DNA of 64,000 nt, from positions 724,513 to 788,512 of the forward strand of contig CAIIXF020000004.1 in assembly GCA_903813345.2 (NCBI GenBank), read 5' to 3'. This document shows, one piece after another, positions 47,596-58,060 of this stretch. The position numbers and the translations under genes were made by a program. This DNA comes from Owenia fusiformis. Taxonomy: Eukaryota; Annelida; Polychaeta; Sabellida; Oweniidae. Each line of letters begins with the position of its first letter. Position 1 is the first letter of the stretch. The notes beneath the pieces were generated by a model. It had not been told where the DNA came from and did not search any database. It saw only the letters and a program-made list of their open reading frames with translations.

Positions 47596-47717
47596 TACAG
47601 GGTGACACAAAAAATTCAACCCTTTGATTTTGGAATATCTCTCAAAGTATCAAATAGAAATTTCAAGTGGAAAATAAATAAAAAAAAGAAGGGGATAAAA
47701 AATTGTGTCACCCTGTA
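47596..47717. mobile_element. 122 bp mariner-like MITE
   Basis: Begins TACAGGGTGACACAAAAAAT and ends with the inverse GTGTCACCCTGTA, TA-bounded. TACAGGGTG ends with a TA target are typical of Tc1/mariner-type MITEs. Confidence 0.85.
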
Positions 47718-48471
47718 GAACGTATTTGGTAAGTACCAGACTATGTCAAAAGTCAATTTGTAGATTTACTAGAATTATATAAGGTGTATTGGTGAAAGGA
47801 GTAAAGAAATTGATAATAAGTATTTCTAACTTTTTCACAATAAAATATTTTTGACTTGATATCTGATCTATCATGGGCGTTCAACTAGTTGAAAGCCCAT
47901 GGATCTGTGCAAGAAAACATGTTTTGCGATTGCATTGAAAAAATGTAAACATTGCAGGACAAACTTTCTAAAATAATATATATAAATACTAGAATAGTAG
48001 TTAATATATTGTTATTATCATCGTGAATTAAAATCGTGAATTGGTCTCAATTGGCTTTTAATCAATATTTGTTCTCAGAACAATTGATGGAAATTATCTC
48101 CAGAAATAGGGCTAACAATGAAATAAAAAGAAAACAAACAAATATACTGTATATACATATTATATTTTCTAAAAAATACTAAAACTACAAATGTACATAT
48201 TCTATAATTTATTCACTTATTTACAATTTTTATTATTTACATAATTTAGAATAAGAATAAAGAAACATGAATTTTTTCACTCTAATGAAGATTCATATAG
48301 CCTTGTCCTACATCTAAACAAAGACTGGCAAAAGTTAATCCCTTGTGGGATACACTTATTTCCCTTGTAATAAACCCTGTAACTAAAAAAACCCAGTGAA
48401 TAAACATTTTGAAACATTCACAGTGATCTGCATATATTATTGTATATATTATATATCTACCGTATATATAG

Positions 48472-48660
48472 TACAGCAAACCCTTAGTAGAACACCGTTG
48501 GTACCTTTAATAAAAAGGGTTCCACTTTGGAGGCGCTCCACGTATAGAGGTTCATTTAACATTAAGTCAGTTGGTCTTGGGACTCTGAAAAGTGCTCAAC
48601 TAACGGACTAACAAAGGTGTTCCACATCTAGAGATTTTCAAGTTTACAGGTTTCAATGTA
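48472..48660. mobile_element. TACA-ended MITE
   Basis: Starts TACAGCAAACCCTTAGTAG and ends ACAGGTTTCAATGTA, with AACACC near the left and GGTGTTCC near the right. It looks like a distant relative of the CAGTAAAACC family. Confidence 0.6.
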
Positions 48661-48748
48661 AATATCATGAATATTTTTACATCATCCAGAGTTAGGTGTT
48701 TTTGCATATGGAGTGCACTAGCCCTTAATACAAAATTAATCTGACAAA

Positions 48749-48921
48749 TACAGGGTGTACCAAGAAATTCAACTTACCCTACAATGCATATCTTTTTAAC
48801 CGATAGAGATGACAAATCGTTTTTTGACATACTTAAAGTTGGTTCAATGTTCTTTAAGTTGACAAAGTTTAATCACTGTAGCATATGCATGGCCGGTTTG
48901 CATTTTTTGGTTCACCCTGTA
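48749..48921. mobile_element. 173 bp mariner-like MITE
   Basis: Begins TACAGGGTGTACCAAG and ends TTGGTTCACCCTGTA, TA-bounded. It is related to, but distinct from, the element at 47596. Confidence 0.85.
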
Positions 48922-49546
48922 CAAGTGACTTAAACAAGTCCGTTGAAATTAACAGTTTCCGCTTAGTCACTTCTGGAATTGAATTACAAGGAATTGTTGC
49001 TAAATTGGACAATTAACTTATTTGCTATCATTACTATAAAAAATAATTGATTTCTGAATCAAGCTAGAAATCTGCAAATTGGGAAATCCATATATTTCCA
49101 TACTGGCAGTTTCAAATAGCCTAAAAGTACAAGACTATTACTACATACACATGATCAATTCTGAAGACTTGTCATATATTTTAAGTCTTCAATCCTACCA
49201 ACTTCTACCAAATATTTTACACTCTGCCATGCAGTATAATTGCATCCCCTTCCAGTTTCTCAAACTTTACATATTCATGATATTTGACAAAGAGTGGTCA
49301 AACTATTCAAAATCATAATCTTTCAATACTAGTACTCAACTTGATTTTAATACCGGATATCTGATTGGCGATGACTGATTTTGTAATTGTTTTTAGGTTG
49401 GAAGAAATGTAAAAATTAAGAAATTAATCCAACTATGACTGTCTTGGATATATGTCGTCATGTGACCTCATAAGGCATTTTACTTCATTTTTCACATTGG
49501 TTGCTTCAATGATTGGAGATGATTTCTGATTTCTAATTGTTCTTAG

Positions 49547-49690
49547 TTATAGTATTTTGAAGTTTGATTTTCTTGGTGCCATATTCCTCTTAATAAAGAC
49601 ACCTCCTTCTTCCTTCTTCACTTTTGTTTTCCTGGATTTCTTCTTCTTTGTAGCACTAGGCTGTCTATAGCTGTAGTCATCATCACTTAG
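49547..49690 (-). CDS. Coiled-coil protein gene, terminal exon
   Basis: The minus strand has an acceptor ATGATTGCAG, then 47 codons and a stop (TAA at 49547-49549). It starts LSDDDYSYRQPSATKKKKSR and ends APRKSNFKIL: an acidic and tyrosine-rich start, a lysine/arginine-rich core, then a hydrophobic end. It joins in phase 0 to the exon at 50553-50688. The basic tail could bind nucleic acid, microtubules or acidic lipids; that is inference. The first 30 or so bases of this exon and its acceptor are repeated about seven times in the adjoining intron. No canonical polyadenylation signal was seen within 500 bp downstream. Confidence 0.8.
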   Translation of the reverse strand, partial: LSDDDYSYRQPSATKKKKSRKTKVKKEEGGVFIKRNMAPRKSNFKIL

Positions 49691-50156
49691 CTGCAATCAT
49701 AAAACAATATATAATTTTAATATGCTGTCTATAGCTGTAGTCATCATCACTTAGCTGCAATCATAAAACAATATATAACTTTAATATGCTGTCTATAGCT
49801 GTAGTCATCTTCACTTAGCTGCAATCATTAAACAATATATAACTTTAATATGCTGTCTATAGCTGTAGTCATCAGCACTTAGCTGCAGTCATAAAACAAT
49901 ATATAACTTTAATATGCTGTCTATAGTTGTAGTCATCATCACTAGGCTGCAATCATAAAACAATATAACTTTAATATGCTGTCTACAGCTGTAGTCATCA
50001 TTTCTTAGCTGCAATCACAAAACAATTTATAACTTTAATATGCTGTCTAAAGCTGTAGTCATCATCACTTAGCTGCAATCATAAAACAATATATAACTTT
50101 AATATGCTGTCTGTAGCTGTAGTCATCATCACTTAGCTGCAATCACAAAATAAGAT
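49661..50156. repeat. 64 bp tandem repeat carrying copies of a splice acceptor
   Basis: Copies start at 49661, 49725, 49789, 49853, 49917, 49979 (preceded by a 62 bp copy), 50043 and 50107. Read on the minus strand, each has a near-copy of the acceptor ATGATTGCAG followed by CTAAGTGATGATGACTAC, the start of the terminal exon, then the AT-rich linker. The copy nearest the gene is the real acceptor and exon start. Confidence 0.95.
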
Positions 50157-50552
50157 ATAATCTAAATGTGTTGTGAAAAATTCTAACAGAGTTTTTCAAC
50201 ACTTCAATTTATTACCCTTTACTGTTTGGCTTTGTCTCACTCTTCAAATATGCAATAAATGTCTAAAATGTCTGAAATCGGAGAGTGAATCAAAGCATAC
50301 TGAAACAATTATATTATTGCAACTATGCAGTGCTCAATCACCTATTAAACACAAAACAGGAAACTGACTAGGCCTTGTATGTAAAATAATACAACTCCTA
50401 ATGAACTATATGCATTTTTTATATCAACAGAGCAAGCCACAGGATATCTTATAAATATAATAAATTACAAAGAAAATCATCTGTTAATTTAACATTATAA
50501 CATTTTAAAAGAACACAAAAACCATGTGTATGTCTGGTCGTACTTAACTTAC
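50157..50552 (-). other. Unique part of the last intron
   Basis: About 400 bp of non-repetitive intron between the 64 bp array and the donor GTAAGT at 50552. Nothing else seen. Confidence 0.6.
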
Positions 50553-50688
50553 CATGCTTGGTTCAGTTCCTGCCTCTAATCTGGAGTGTAAGAATGCTAT
50601 CTCCCTTCTGTATTCGTCAAGCTGTGCCTCTAGTTTCTCACGTCTGATACGCTCATAGTCCAATTGTGCCTGCAGCTCATTGATAGTC
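50553..50688 (-). CDS. Coiled-coil protein gene, penultimate exon
   Basis: The minus strand reads an acceptor TATGTTTCAG, 136 bases and a donor GTAAGT. One base completes a split arginine codon with the previous exon, followed by 45 codons: TINELQAQLDYERIRREKL, then EAQLDEYRREIAFLHSRL, then EAGTEPSM. The strong heptad pattern (L/I at a and d, many E/R/K) predicts a continuous parallel coiled coil. No family was named; several cytoskeletal and ciliary coiled-coil families look like this. The intron on its 5' side begins with a 31 bp minisatellite directly at the acceptor. Confidence 0.85.
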
Positions 50689-50693
50689 CTGAA

Positions 50694-51400
50694 ACATAGT
50701 GCAACATTTAGTATTGGGGTTAAAACATAGTGCAACATTAAGTTTTGTTGTTAAAACATAGTGCAACATTAAGTCTTGGTGTTAGAACATAGTGCAACAT
50801 TTAGTATTGATGTTAAAACAAAGTGCAACATTAAGTCTTGTTGTTAAAACATAGTGCAACATTAAGTCTTGGTATTCAAACATAGTGCAACATTAAGTCT
50901 TGATATTCAAACATAGTGCAGCGGTTAGTACATGTATTGGTGATAAAATATAGTGCAACATTCAGTATTGGTATTCAAACATAGTGCAACATTAAGTCTT
51001 GGTATTCAAACATAGTGTAACATTAAGTATTGGTGTTCACACATAGTGCTGTAATAAGTCTTGGTGTTCAATCAAAGTGCAACATTCAGTCTTGGTGTTC
51101 AAACGTAGTGTAACAGTCAGTCTTGGTGTTGAAACATAGTGTAACAGGGCTCTCGCTAGGCTTGCAGGCAGCACCACAGTCTATTTAGCTCCCACCACAA
51201 CCTATTGGCAAATCATGATTGTTCCCACAGTCTAAACTTCACTAAATACATAATACATGTAATAGCTTGTAAAAAATATAAAATCCAACATTAATAATTT
51301 ATCATGATTGAACGGTTATTTATGAAGATGTTTCCACTACACCCTAAATATTTCTTGGTGAGAGCCCTATGTAACATTCCGTATTGGTGTTTTCTTTAAA
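50694..51400. repeat. 31 bp minisatellite at the acceptor of the penultimate exon
   Basis: About fourteen units of the type AACATAGTGCAACATTAAGTC with a 31 bp period run from the splice acceptor to 51145, are interrupted by the MITE 51146-51369, and resume for one unit. On the minus strand the exon-proximal copy ends TTTCAG; the others end TTTT or TTTCAA and so lack the AG. Confidence 0.92.
51146..51369. mobile_element. 224 bp MITE inserted in the 31 bp array
   Basis: Ends AGGGCTCTCGCTAGG and CTTGGTGAGAGCCCTA are inverted over about 15 bp. TGTAAC precedes it (51140-51145) and follows it (51370-51375), and is part of the host repeat unit, so it marks a 5 or 6 bp target duplication. A CAGGGCTCTC-like end recalls hAT elements, but hAT duplicates 8 bp. 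Confidence 0.8.
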
Positions 51401-52253
51401 AATACTTCTACTATAATAGTTTAATTCAAGCAGCATTTTACTAATGCAAAGAGATTACTTTAGAAATACATCTATTATAATAGTAGAATTTAAGCAGCAT
51501 TTTACTCATACAAGGAGTTTACCTAAGAAATACTTCTACAATTATAGTGTAATTCAAGCAGAATTTTCAGTTAATGTTCCTTAGAGACACTTTGATTATT
51601 CTACAAATTTTCATGTTGACTGATAAAACTATATTGATGTTATCATAAAATCAAGTTGGTGAGTTTGGGTAGGGTGGGGCAGGTTATGCAGTCACATCAA
51701 AAGGAATAAAAAATTGGAAATATTAAATAATTAATCAACAAATACCATTTTGTATAGCTATAAGAAGTATGCTCAAAAATACGTTTTAAGATACTTAATT
51801 ACTATGAGCACATCCTAGATCTAATGGATGTATATTGCACAGTGTCCCATTTCACATTTTCTCAAAATATTGCCCTTTGCATGTTATGTACTTTTGATGC
51901 CTGTCAGGTCAAACACTCTTGGCAATCTCTTTGACTGTGACGCGTGGAGTTTGGAGTTGTCATTCAGGGTCAAGTCATCTCTTTTAAATCAATTCTGCCA
52001 CGTCATAATTGTAGTTCTATTTGGTATATACTCCTTATATATTCTTCATGGTAGCATAAGTTTTGCCGGGTTGTGAGTCCAAGTGAAGAATGAAATTAGG
52101 CCACCAAATGCATGGCCTTTTGTTATCAGGTGAGAATTGCAGCCATTTTTGCAATTTCTTGACTGTGACTGTATTTGAATTTGTGACTATTGAACTGTGG
52201 TGTTATGACATCACAGTGCTAAATGTCATAATTTGTACTTGTTTAACATTATG
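51401..52253 (-). other. Intron with diverged 60 bp repeats
   Basis: Segments at about 51405-51560 (AATTCAAGCAGCATTTTACT with ACTTCTACTATAATAG words) belong to the same diverged repeat as 54128-54480 and 55541-55830. The rest is unique with no gene seen. Confidence 0.6.
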
Positions 52254-53837
52254 CAGGAGCCCGTTTCTCGAAAACATCGTCAATTACGATTCGTGAATTC
52301 AATTGTCTTCTACGATTTTTCCGTTTCTCGAAACTTGATGATTATCGCCAATCTACGATTTTATCGTGGATGGAGACGATATTAACGACACCTCTTAGGG
52401 TACTCGTCAACCATCCACGATTGTTTTCCTGTGATCTGATTGGTCTATAAAACACTGCACGAAACGTATCTGGGGATAGTAATGAAATATTTGCCGGGGA
52501 AACCAGATGGGAAAGCATAGCCTATAAATAAATAGTCAGGCCTTGTATCTATATTGAAGCAACTGAGGCGAAAGTATTCGAGTTAAATTTTCTTGTTATT
52601 TCAATATTCAAACTTATGTTTCTATTGTGTATTATATTTTGGAAGAAAATAGTATTCCGGGTATTATTGAGTGATGTTTGTTAATGTACAATTATGTACG
52701 GTTATTTGTTAGAAGGTTAAGCCAAAGTTCTGGTCTTCAATATACGCCCGGTGATCGGACAGAATGAACGGTAATTTCTGCAAGAAAATTCAACAAATCA
52801 ACAAAATTACGTATTTGAAAAAAATGATTAATTAATCCACCTTCCGTTCAATTTTAATATTTTTTCAATTATTTTTTTACATAACGTATTGTGACTTATT
52901 TTAAAAATCCAACAAATGAATGTTAGTTTTGTGAAAATAACGTCCCTTATAATATTCATTACATGTCGTGTAGACCAGTGTTGCCTGAATTAAATTGACT
53001 TTTACACGTTGGTGACGATAGGCCTTTTTCAATAGATCTCATATCTTCAAACAAAAACAAGGCATTAACATGACAAAATGTCATCACCTTGTTGCTCACA
53101 ATATTATTGTGAAATTTGATTTTGAAAAAATGGTCAATTTGAAGCAAGTTGAAAAAAGACATTTCAAGAAATGGAGACCATAACAATATGTCACCACTTT
53201 TTGGTGGTGACATAAAAATCCTAGAATACCTAACATAATTTACCATACCGTGCGCCTATTCATTTAACAATTCAATTGTAAACTTTTTCCTCCCTAACAG
53301 ATTCTATGTTCTGAATTAAAAGAACAAATCCACCGGTTCAGATCAAAATGGAAGAATGTGTGCCGTATTTGGAAAATATTGTCTTCATATTTATTTTATA
53401 AACCCCTTTCAGCTAAATACGTCTGCGACCAAGACAGGGGCCTTCTTGGTCGAAAGTGCAACTTTACCTTCACTTGTAGAACACAATTAGTAAAAATGCT
53501 AATTTCAACTTTATTCAACCGATTTGCGATGCCAGAGACTGTTGTGTAAAATTTTAAAAAATACAACATAAATACAATTTTACAATATCAAGGCTAATTT
53601 CATCTTCTAGATTTCTTCAGTAAAACTTATTTTCAAAGATTGCGCCAATAAAACTGTATTTGTTATATTGCTAGGCAACTGCTATCAAGTACATGGCATT
53701 TAAAGTCGTCGATTACGAATTCATTGACGAGGTGCTTCGAGAAACGCAATTAGGAAAATCGTGGACAACATCGTAGAAAACAAAAATCGTCAATCCGCGA
53801 ATCGTAATTGACGATATTTTCGAGAAACGGGCTCCAG
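52254..53837. mobile_element. 1.58 kb non-autonomous element with long complex inverted ends
   Basis: Left end CAGGAGCCCGTTTCTCGAAA has its inverse TTTCGAGAAACGGGCTCCAG at the right. Inward, CGTCAATTACGATTCG, a TTCTACGAT word and a second GTTTCTCGAA copy are also mirrored, giving imperfect arms of about 130-140 bp. No transposase frame is visible. A family A repeat (53056-53216) is nested inside. No clear target duplication was found. It sits in the 5.8 kb intron of the coiled-coil gene. Confidence 0.8.
53056..53216 (+). repeat. Dispersed short repeat, family A, copy 5
   Basis: Head AACAAGGCATTAACATGAC and tail ATGTCACCACTTTTTGGTGG, inserted in the 52254-53837 element. Confidence 0.7.
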
Positions 53838-54127
53838 AATAACAATTTCCCAAACATTTTGATCATTTAAAAGAAAGAAATATTTATTATAAAATAATAC
53901 TTTGGATATTTTCATGATTAGAGAAATTGGTACCTGCCCCGCCCACCCCTACCCCAATGTAGCTATAGTAACCATATTAAATCTTAATATTAATGTTTGA
54001 TGCTGAAACTTTAGGATATATTAGATGGAACTTAAATTGTTATCTACACGAAATTTCAGCTGAATTGAAGAATATTAAAGAAGGTTATAGCATATAGTGC
54101 ATTACTTCTGGGACAACCCTCGTACTA

Positions 54128-54480
54128 TAGAAATATTTCTATTATAATATTTTAATTCAAGCAGCATTTACTGAAGCAATACGTTGACTTTAGAAATGCT
54201 TCTATTACAATAGATTAATAATTCTAGCAGCATTTAACTAATGCAAGGGGTTTACCTAAGAAAAACTTCTACTATAATAGTTTAATTTAAGCAGCATTTT
54301 ATGCAAGAAGTTCACTCTATAATAGTTTAATTCGAGCTGTATTTTACAAATGCAAGGTGTTTAGAAATATTTCTATTATAATTGTTTAATTCAAGCAGCA
54401 TTTTACCAATGCAAGGTGTTTAGAAATATTTCTATTATAATACCGTAATCGCTGTATTAAGGGCCCACCCCTAATAACTC
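54128..54480. repeat. 60 bp diverged repeats and truncated MITE
   Basis: Units (TTTAATTCAAGCAGCATTTTA, GTGTTTAGAAATATTTC) end in a truncated TACCGTAATCGCTG MITE at 54441. The 54300-54480 block matches 55220-55425, including the MITE junction, so it was duplicated as a block. Confidence 0.8.
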
Positions 54481-54507
54481 AAGCAGTATTTTACAAATAC
54501 AAATAGT

Positions 54508-55211
54508 TTAACCTTTAGCATGTTACCGGCGAGCATAGTCGCCCGTGCTTAACTATCCCCGGCAACTGCCGGCGACTCCAGTCGAATTTAAACTTTCAAA
54601 AATTTAACTTTTTCCCGCCGGTAATATGATCCAATTAGATTGCCCGATTTATTTAGTCCTTACGTGGGGACTTTCTGTTGACCTGCGATGTTTCGAAAAA
54701 TATTTCTCAATTCAACGATTTAAACAGTTTTTAAGTCGTTTTTAGTGAACAAATCGTACAAAATGGCGGCCAAATACGATCACAACTAACATGTGGAGGA
54801 AATGGATTGCGATTTCGAGCTCTTTAGGCTCTTGGAAGCCGATAATGGTCATCGAAAATAGAAACTAGAATATTTTCTGAACTGAATGGTGAACATTCGA
54901 TCGCTGCAAATTCAGTTTTGGATTCTGACCAGATGTTGAACCTCCACAGGGGCGAAGCGGCGGATTCCGGAGGAGTATTCATGGTATATTTATGCCCAGT
55001 CCTGTTTATTTACGTAAAAAATTCATGAGAACATTTTTTTCATGAGCCAGGCCAATTTATCTTCTCCTTGTGAAAATTTTATCCAGATTCATTCAGTAGT
55101 TATTGAGATATTAATTATTTAGTCCAGGCATATCATTTTTTGCACTCTTTGAAAAATAAGTCAGTCTTGCGGGATATATTTGCTGAATTAAGTTAGCATG
55201 CAGAAGGTTAA
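54508..55211. mobile_element. 704 bp TTAA-bounded element
   Basis: TTAACCTTTAGCATGTTAC at the left and TAGCATGCAGAAGGTTAA at the right are inverted, and both edges are TTAA. The interior is relatively GC-rich near the left (CGGCGAGCATAGTCGCC). No transposase is seen. The TTAA target suggests a piggyBac- or Kolobok-type non-autonomous element. Confidence 0.6.
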
Positions 55212-55381
55212 TTTAAGCAGCATTTTACGCAAGAAGTTCACTCTAGAAATACTTCTATTATAATAGTTTAATTCGAGCTGTATTTTACAAATGTAAGGTG
55301 TTTAGAAATATTTCTATTATAATTGTTTAATTCAAGCAGCATTTTACCAATGCAAGGTGTTTAGAAATATTTCTATTATAA

Positions 55382-55540
55382 TACCATAATCACCGTGTTA
55401 AGGGCCCACCCCTAATAAGCGCCCACCCCGCTTCACAGGGATTTTTTACTTTTCTCATATATGGGTGCTCTTTATAACGAGTTACAATGGGAATTTCAAT
55501 TTCAAAAGTGCCCTGGGCGCTTATTACGGCGAATACGGTA
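55382..55540. mobile_element. 159 bp MITE with TACCGTA ends
   Basis: Left end TACCATAATCACCGTGTTAA pairs with the right end ATTACGGCGAATACGGTA, TA-bounded. It contains AAGCGCCCACCCC. A truncated sister lies at 54441-54480. Confidence 0.8.
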
Positions 55541-55830
55541 GTTTAATTCAAGCAGCATTTTACTAATGCAAGGTGTTTAGAAATATATCTATTAAAATAG
55601 CTTAATTCAAGCAGCATTTTACTCATGCAAAGTGTTTAGAAATATTTCTATTATAATAGTTAAATTCAAGCAGCAATTTACAAATGCAAGGTGTTTACTT
55701 TAAAGCAGCATTTTACAAATGCAAGGAGTTTACTTTAGAAATACTTCTATTAAAATAGTTTAATTCAAGCAGCATTTTACTAATGCAAGGTGTTTAGAAA
55801 TATTTCTTTTATAGTATTTAATTTCAACTA
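55541..55830. repeat. 60 bp diverged repeats, continued
   Basis: Four to five further units with AATTCAAGCAGCATTTTACT and GCAAGGTGTTTAGAAATAT, imperfect in length. Confidence 0.8.
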
Positions 55831-56531
55831 GCGCGTTCTACTGATACTCACTCTGAGTTCCTAAAGAGGCAAACAGGAAAGCAATAAATCAAAGGATTAG
55901 ATTATCAATAACACTGACTCTAAGAGATGCTGTCCAAATGTTGACTCAGGAAAATTTTGAAATTTTCCAGAAATAAAAGATATTAATTTTTTATGTATAA
56001 TACAGTAGAATTGCATAGATGTATGGACTTATTCTCATAATAAAATTTACTGTTACTGCCGCTAATGTTACTTTTTCCATTCATAGGTATTGTATGTAAC
56101 ACGTTACTTTCTATGAATGCATCAAGCAAGAATGTTTTGAAACTTTTGAAATGTTGATTTTCTGATGGTCTATCTATTTAGGAAATCAACATTCACAAAA
56201 AAGATATCTTCAATTAACCTCTCCACCAAAATTTTACTACAATTGTCAATATTTGGACAGCATCTTTAAAACAAGAAGAATTTCTTTCAAATTGAAGAAT
56301 ATAGCAGAAGAAATACAACACGCACATTTCAAACTCTATTATGTCCAGGTACTTTTGCAAAATCTTTTTTCTAATGTAATTTGCATTTATAAAGACTCTT
56401 GGGGTTAGTAGACTGTATATTTGTTTTCTATTGTAATTGTACCTATTATTGTACATAATTGTAATTGTATCTCAAGGAACTAAGAAGCAATAATGTTGAA
56501 TGTTATGTATTTATCTGATTCATTATCTTAC
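55831..56531 (-). other. Unique intron sequence
   Basis: No repeat or exon seen up to the donor GTAAG at 56527-56531 (minus strand). Confidence 0.55.
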
Positions 56532-56658
56532 CTGACATTTTCCCGATCTTCCTGTATCTTTTTCCGATCTTCCTTCATCTTCCCGCCAAGTTGGGAGAAA
56601 TTCTTACGTGCAATCTCAATCAATCTTTCAAGCTCATCCAGTTTCTTCTTTGCTCTAC
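56532..56658 (-). CDS. Coiled-coil protein gene, internal exon
   Basis: On the minus strand the acceptor TATGTTATCAG is followed by up to 127 bases and a donor GTAAGA. Codons read RAKKKLDELERLIEIARKNF, then SQLGGKMKEDRKKIQEDREN and V. The last two bases (AG) combine with the first base of the next exon to make arginine, an exact phase match. A second AG four bases inside (GTAG) would end the exon at 56654 and fit the candidate exon at 57552-57597. Charged heptads predict the start of the same coiled coil. Function is unknown. Confidence 0.82.
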
Positions 56659-56667
56659 CTGATAACA

Positions 56668-57540
56668 TATAAATATGCCTTTTGTACATTTACATATAGT
56701 TTAGTGTTATTTACAGGCAAATTACATGTAAATATGCTTTTTGTACATTTACATATGTAAGTTTAGTATTATTTACAGGCAAATTACATGTAAATATGCC
56801 TTTAGTACATTTACATGTGTAAGTTTAGTATTATTTAAAGGCAAATTACATGTAAATATGCCTTTTGTACATTTACATGTGTAAGTTTAGTGTTATTTAC
56901 AGGCAAATTACATGTAAATATGCCTTTTGTACATTTACCTGTGTAAGTTTAGTATTATTTACAGGCAAATTACATGTAAATATGCCTTTTGTACATTTAC
57001 CTGTGTAAGTTTAGTATTATTTACAGGCAAATTACATGTAAATATGCCTTTTGTACATTTAAATATGTAAGTTTAGTATTATTTACAGGCAAATTACATG
57101 TAAATATGCCTTTTGTACATTTACATGTGAAAGTTTAGTATTATTTACATGCAAATTATATGTAAATATACCTTTCATACATTTACATGTGTAAGTTTAG
57201 TATTATTTACAGGCAAATTACATGTAAATATGCTTTTTGTACATTTACATGTGAAAGTTTAGTATTATTTACAGGCAAATTACATGTAAATATGTCTTTT
57301 GTACATTTACATGTGTAAGTTTAGTATTATTTACAGGCAAATTACATGTAAATATGCCTTTTGTACATTTACATGTGTAAGTTTAGTATTATTTACAGGC
57401 AAATTACATGTAAATATGCCTTTTGTACATTTACATGTGTAAGTTTAGTATTATTTAAAGGCAAATTACATGTGAATGTGCCTTAAATACATTTACATAT
57501 GTAAGTTTAGTATTATTTACAGGCAAATTACATGTAAATC
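56668..57540. repeat. 62 bp minisatellite filling an intron (about 14 copies)
   Basis: Units carry TGCCTTTTGTACATTTACATG and AGTATTATTTACAGGCAAATT. The array begins about 10 bp from the acceptor of the exon at 56658 and ends about 11 bp from the donor of the candidate exon at 57552. If that exon is real, the intron consists almost entirely of this array. Confidence 0.95.
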
Positions 57541-57551
57541 CGCCATTGTAC

Positions 57552-57597
57552 CTTTTGTTGAGAGATTTTCTGGATTTCATCTTTCGCATATCATGTA
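57552..57597 (-). CDS. Possible upstream exon of the coiled-coil gene
   Basis: The minus strand has an acceptor TTTCAACTTCTAG, 46 bases and a donor GTACAA. One frame is open (HDMRKMKSRKSLNK), and its end phase matches the exon at 56532-56654 if the inner AG there is used, with arginine at the junction. The basic, repeat-free peptide leads naturally into the AKKKLDELE segment. The donor is non-optimal. Confidence 0.4.
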
Positions 57598-58060
57598 CTA
57601 GAAGTTGAAAATTACCATATAAAATGAGCAAAAGTATTCAAAATTGCAAATCCTGGTAATATGAGTATATTGTAAAACCACCAGGGTGATTAAAAAATAA
57701 AATAAAAATAATCACCAGGATTATTTTAAAAATCTGTGAATTACCTTAGAATCTAAAAAAAAATTAAAAGTGAATTCTGAAATTCAAAGGGAAATGAGTA
57801 CAAGGTTTAAGAAATGTAACCATACATGTACTGCATACCTTGGAGTCACTAAACATACTATAGAGTTATTTGAGGTAAAATCATGTCCTAAAGAATCTCT
57901 AACATGTGACCACCTCATGTGATTTTGATCACTTCACTGTTGTTAAAAACAATAACAAGGTTGGAGGTTCAAGGTGCAACAATACATTTACCTTGTGATG
58001 AATATACCAGTCAGTTAGTCAGATATCTGTGGACATAGACGATCTGAGTAAGTACAATTT
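57598..58060. other. No gene seen
   Basis: AT-rich unique sequence ending in the AATTT target site of the next element. Confidence 0.5.
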
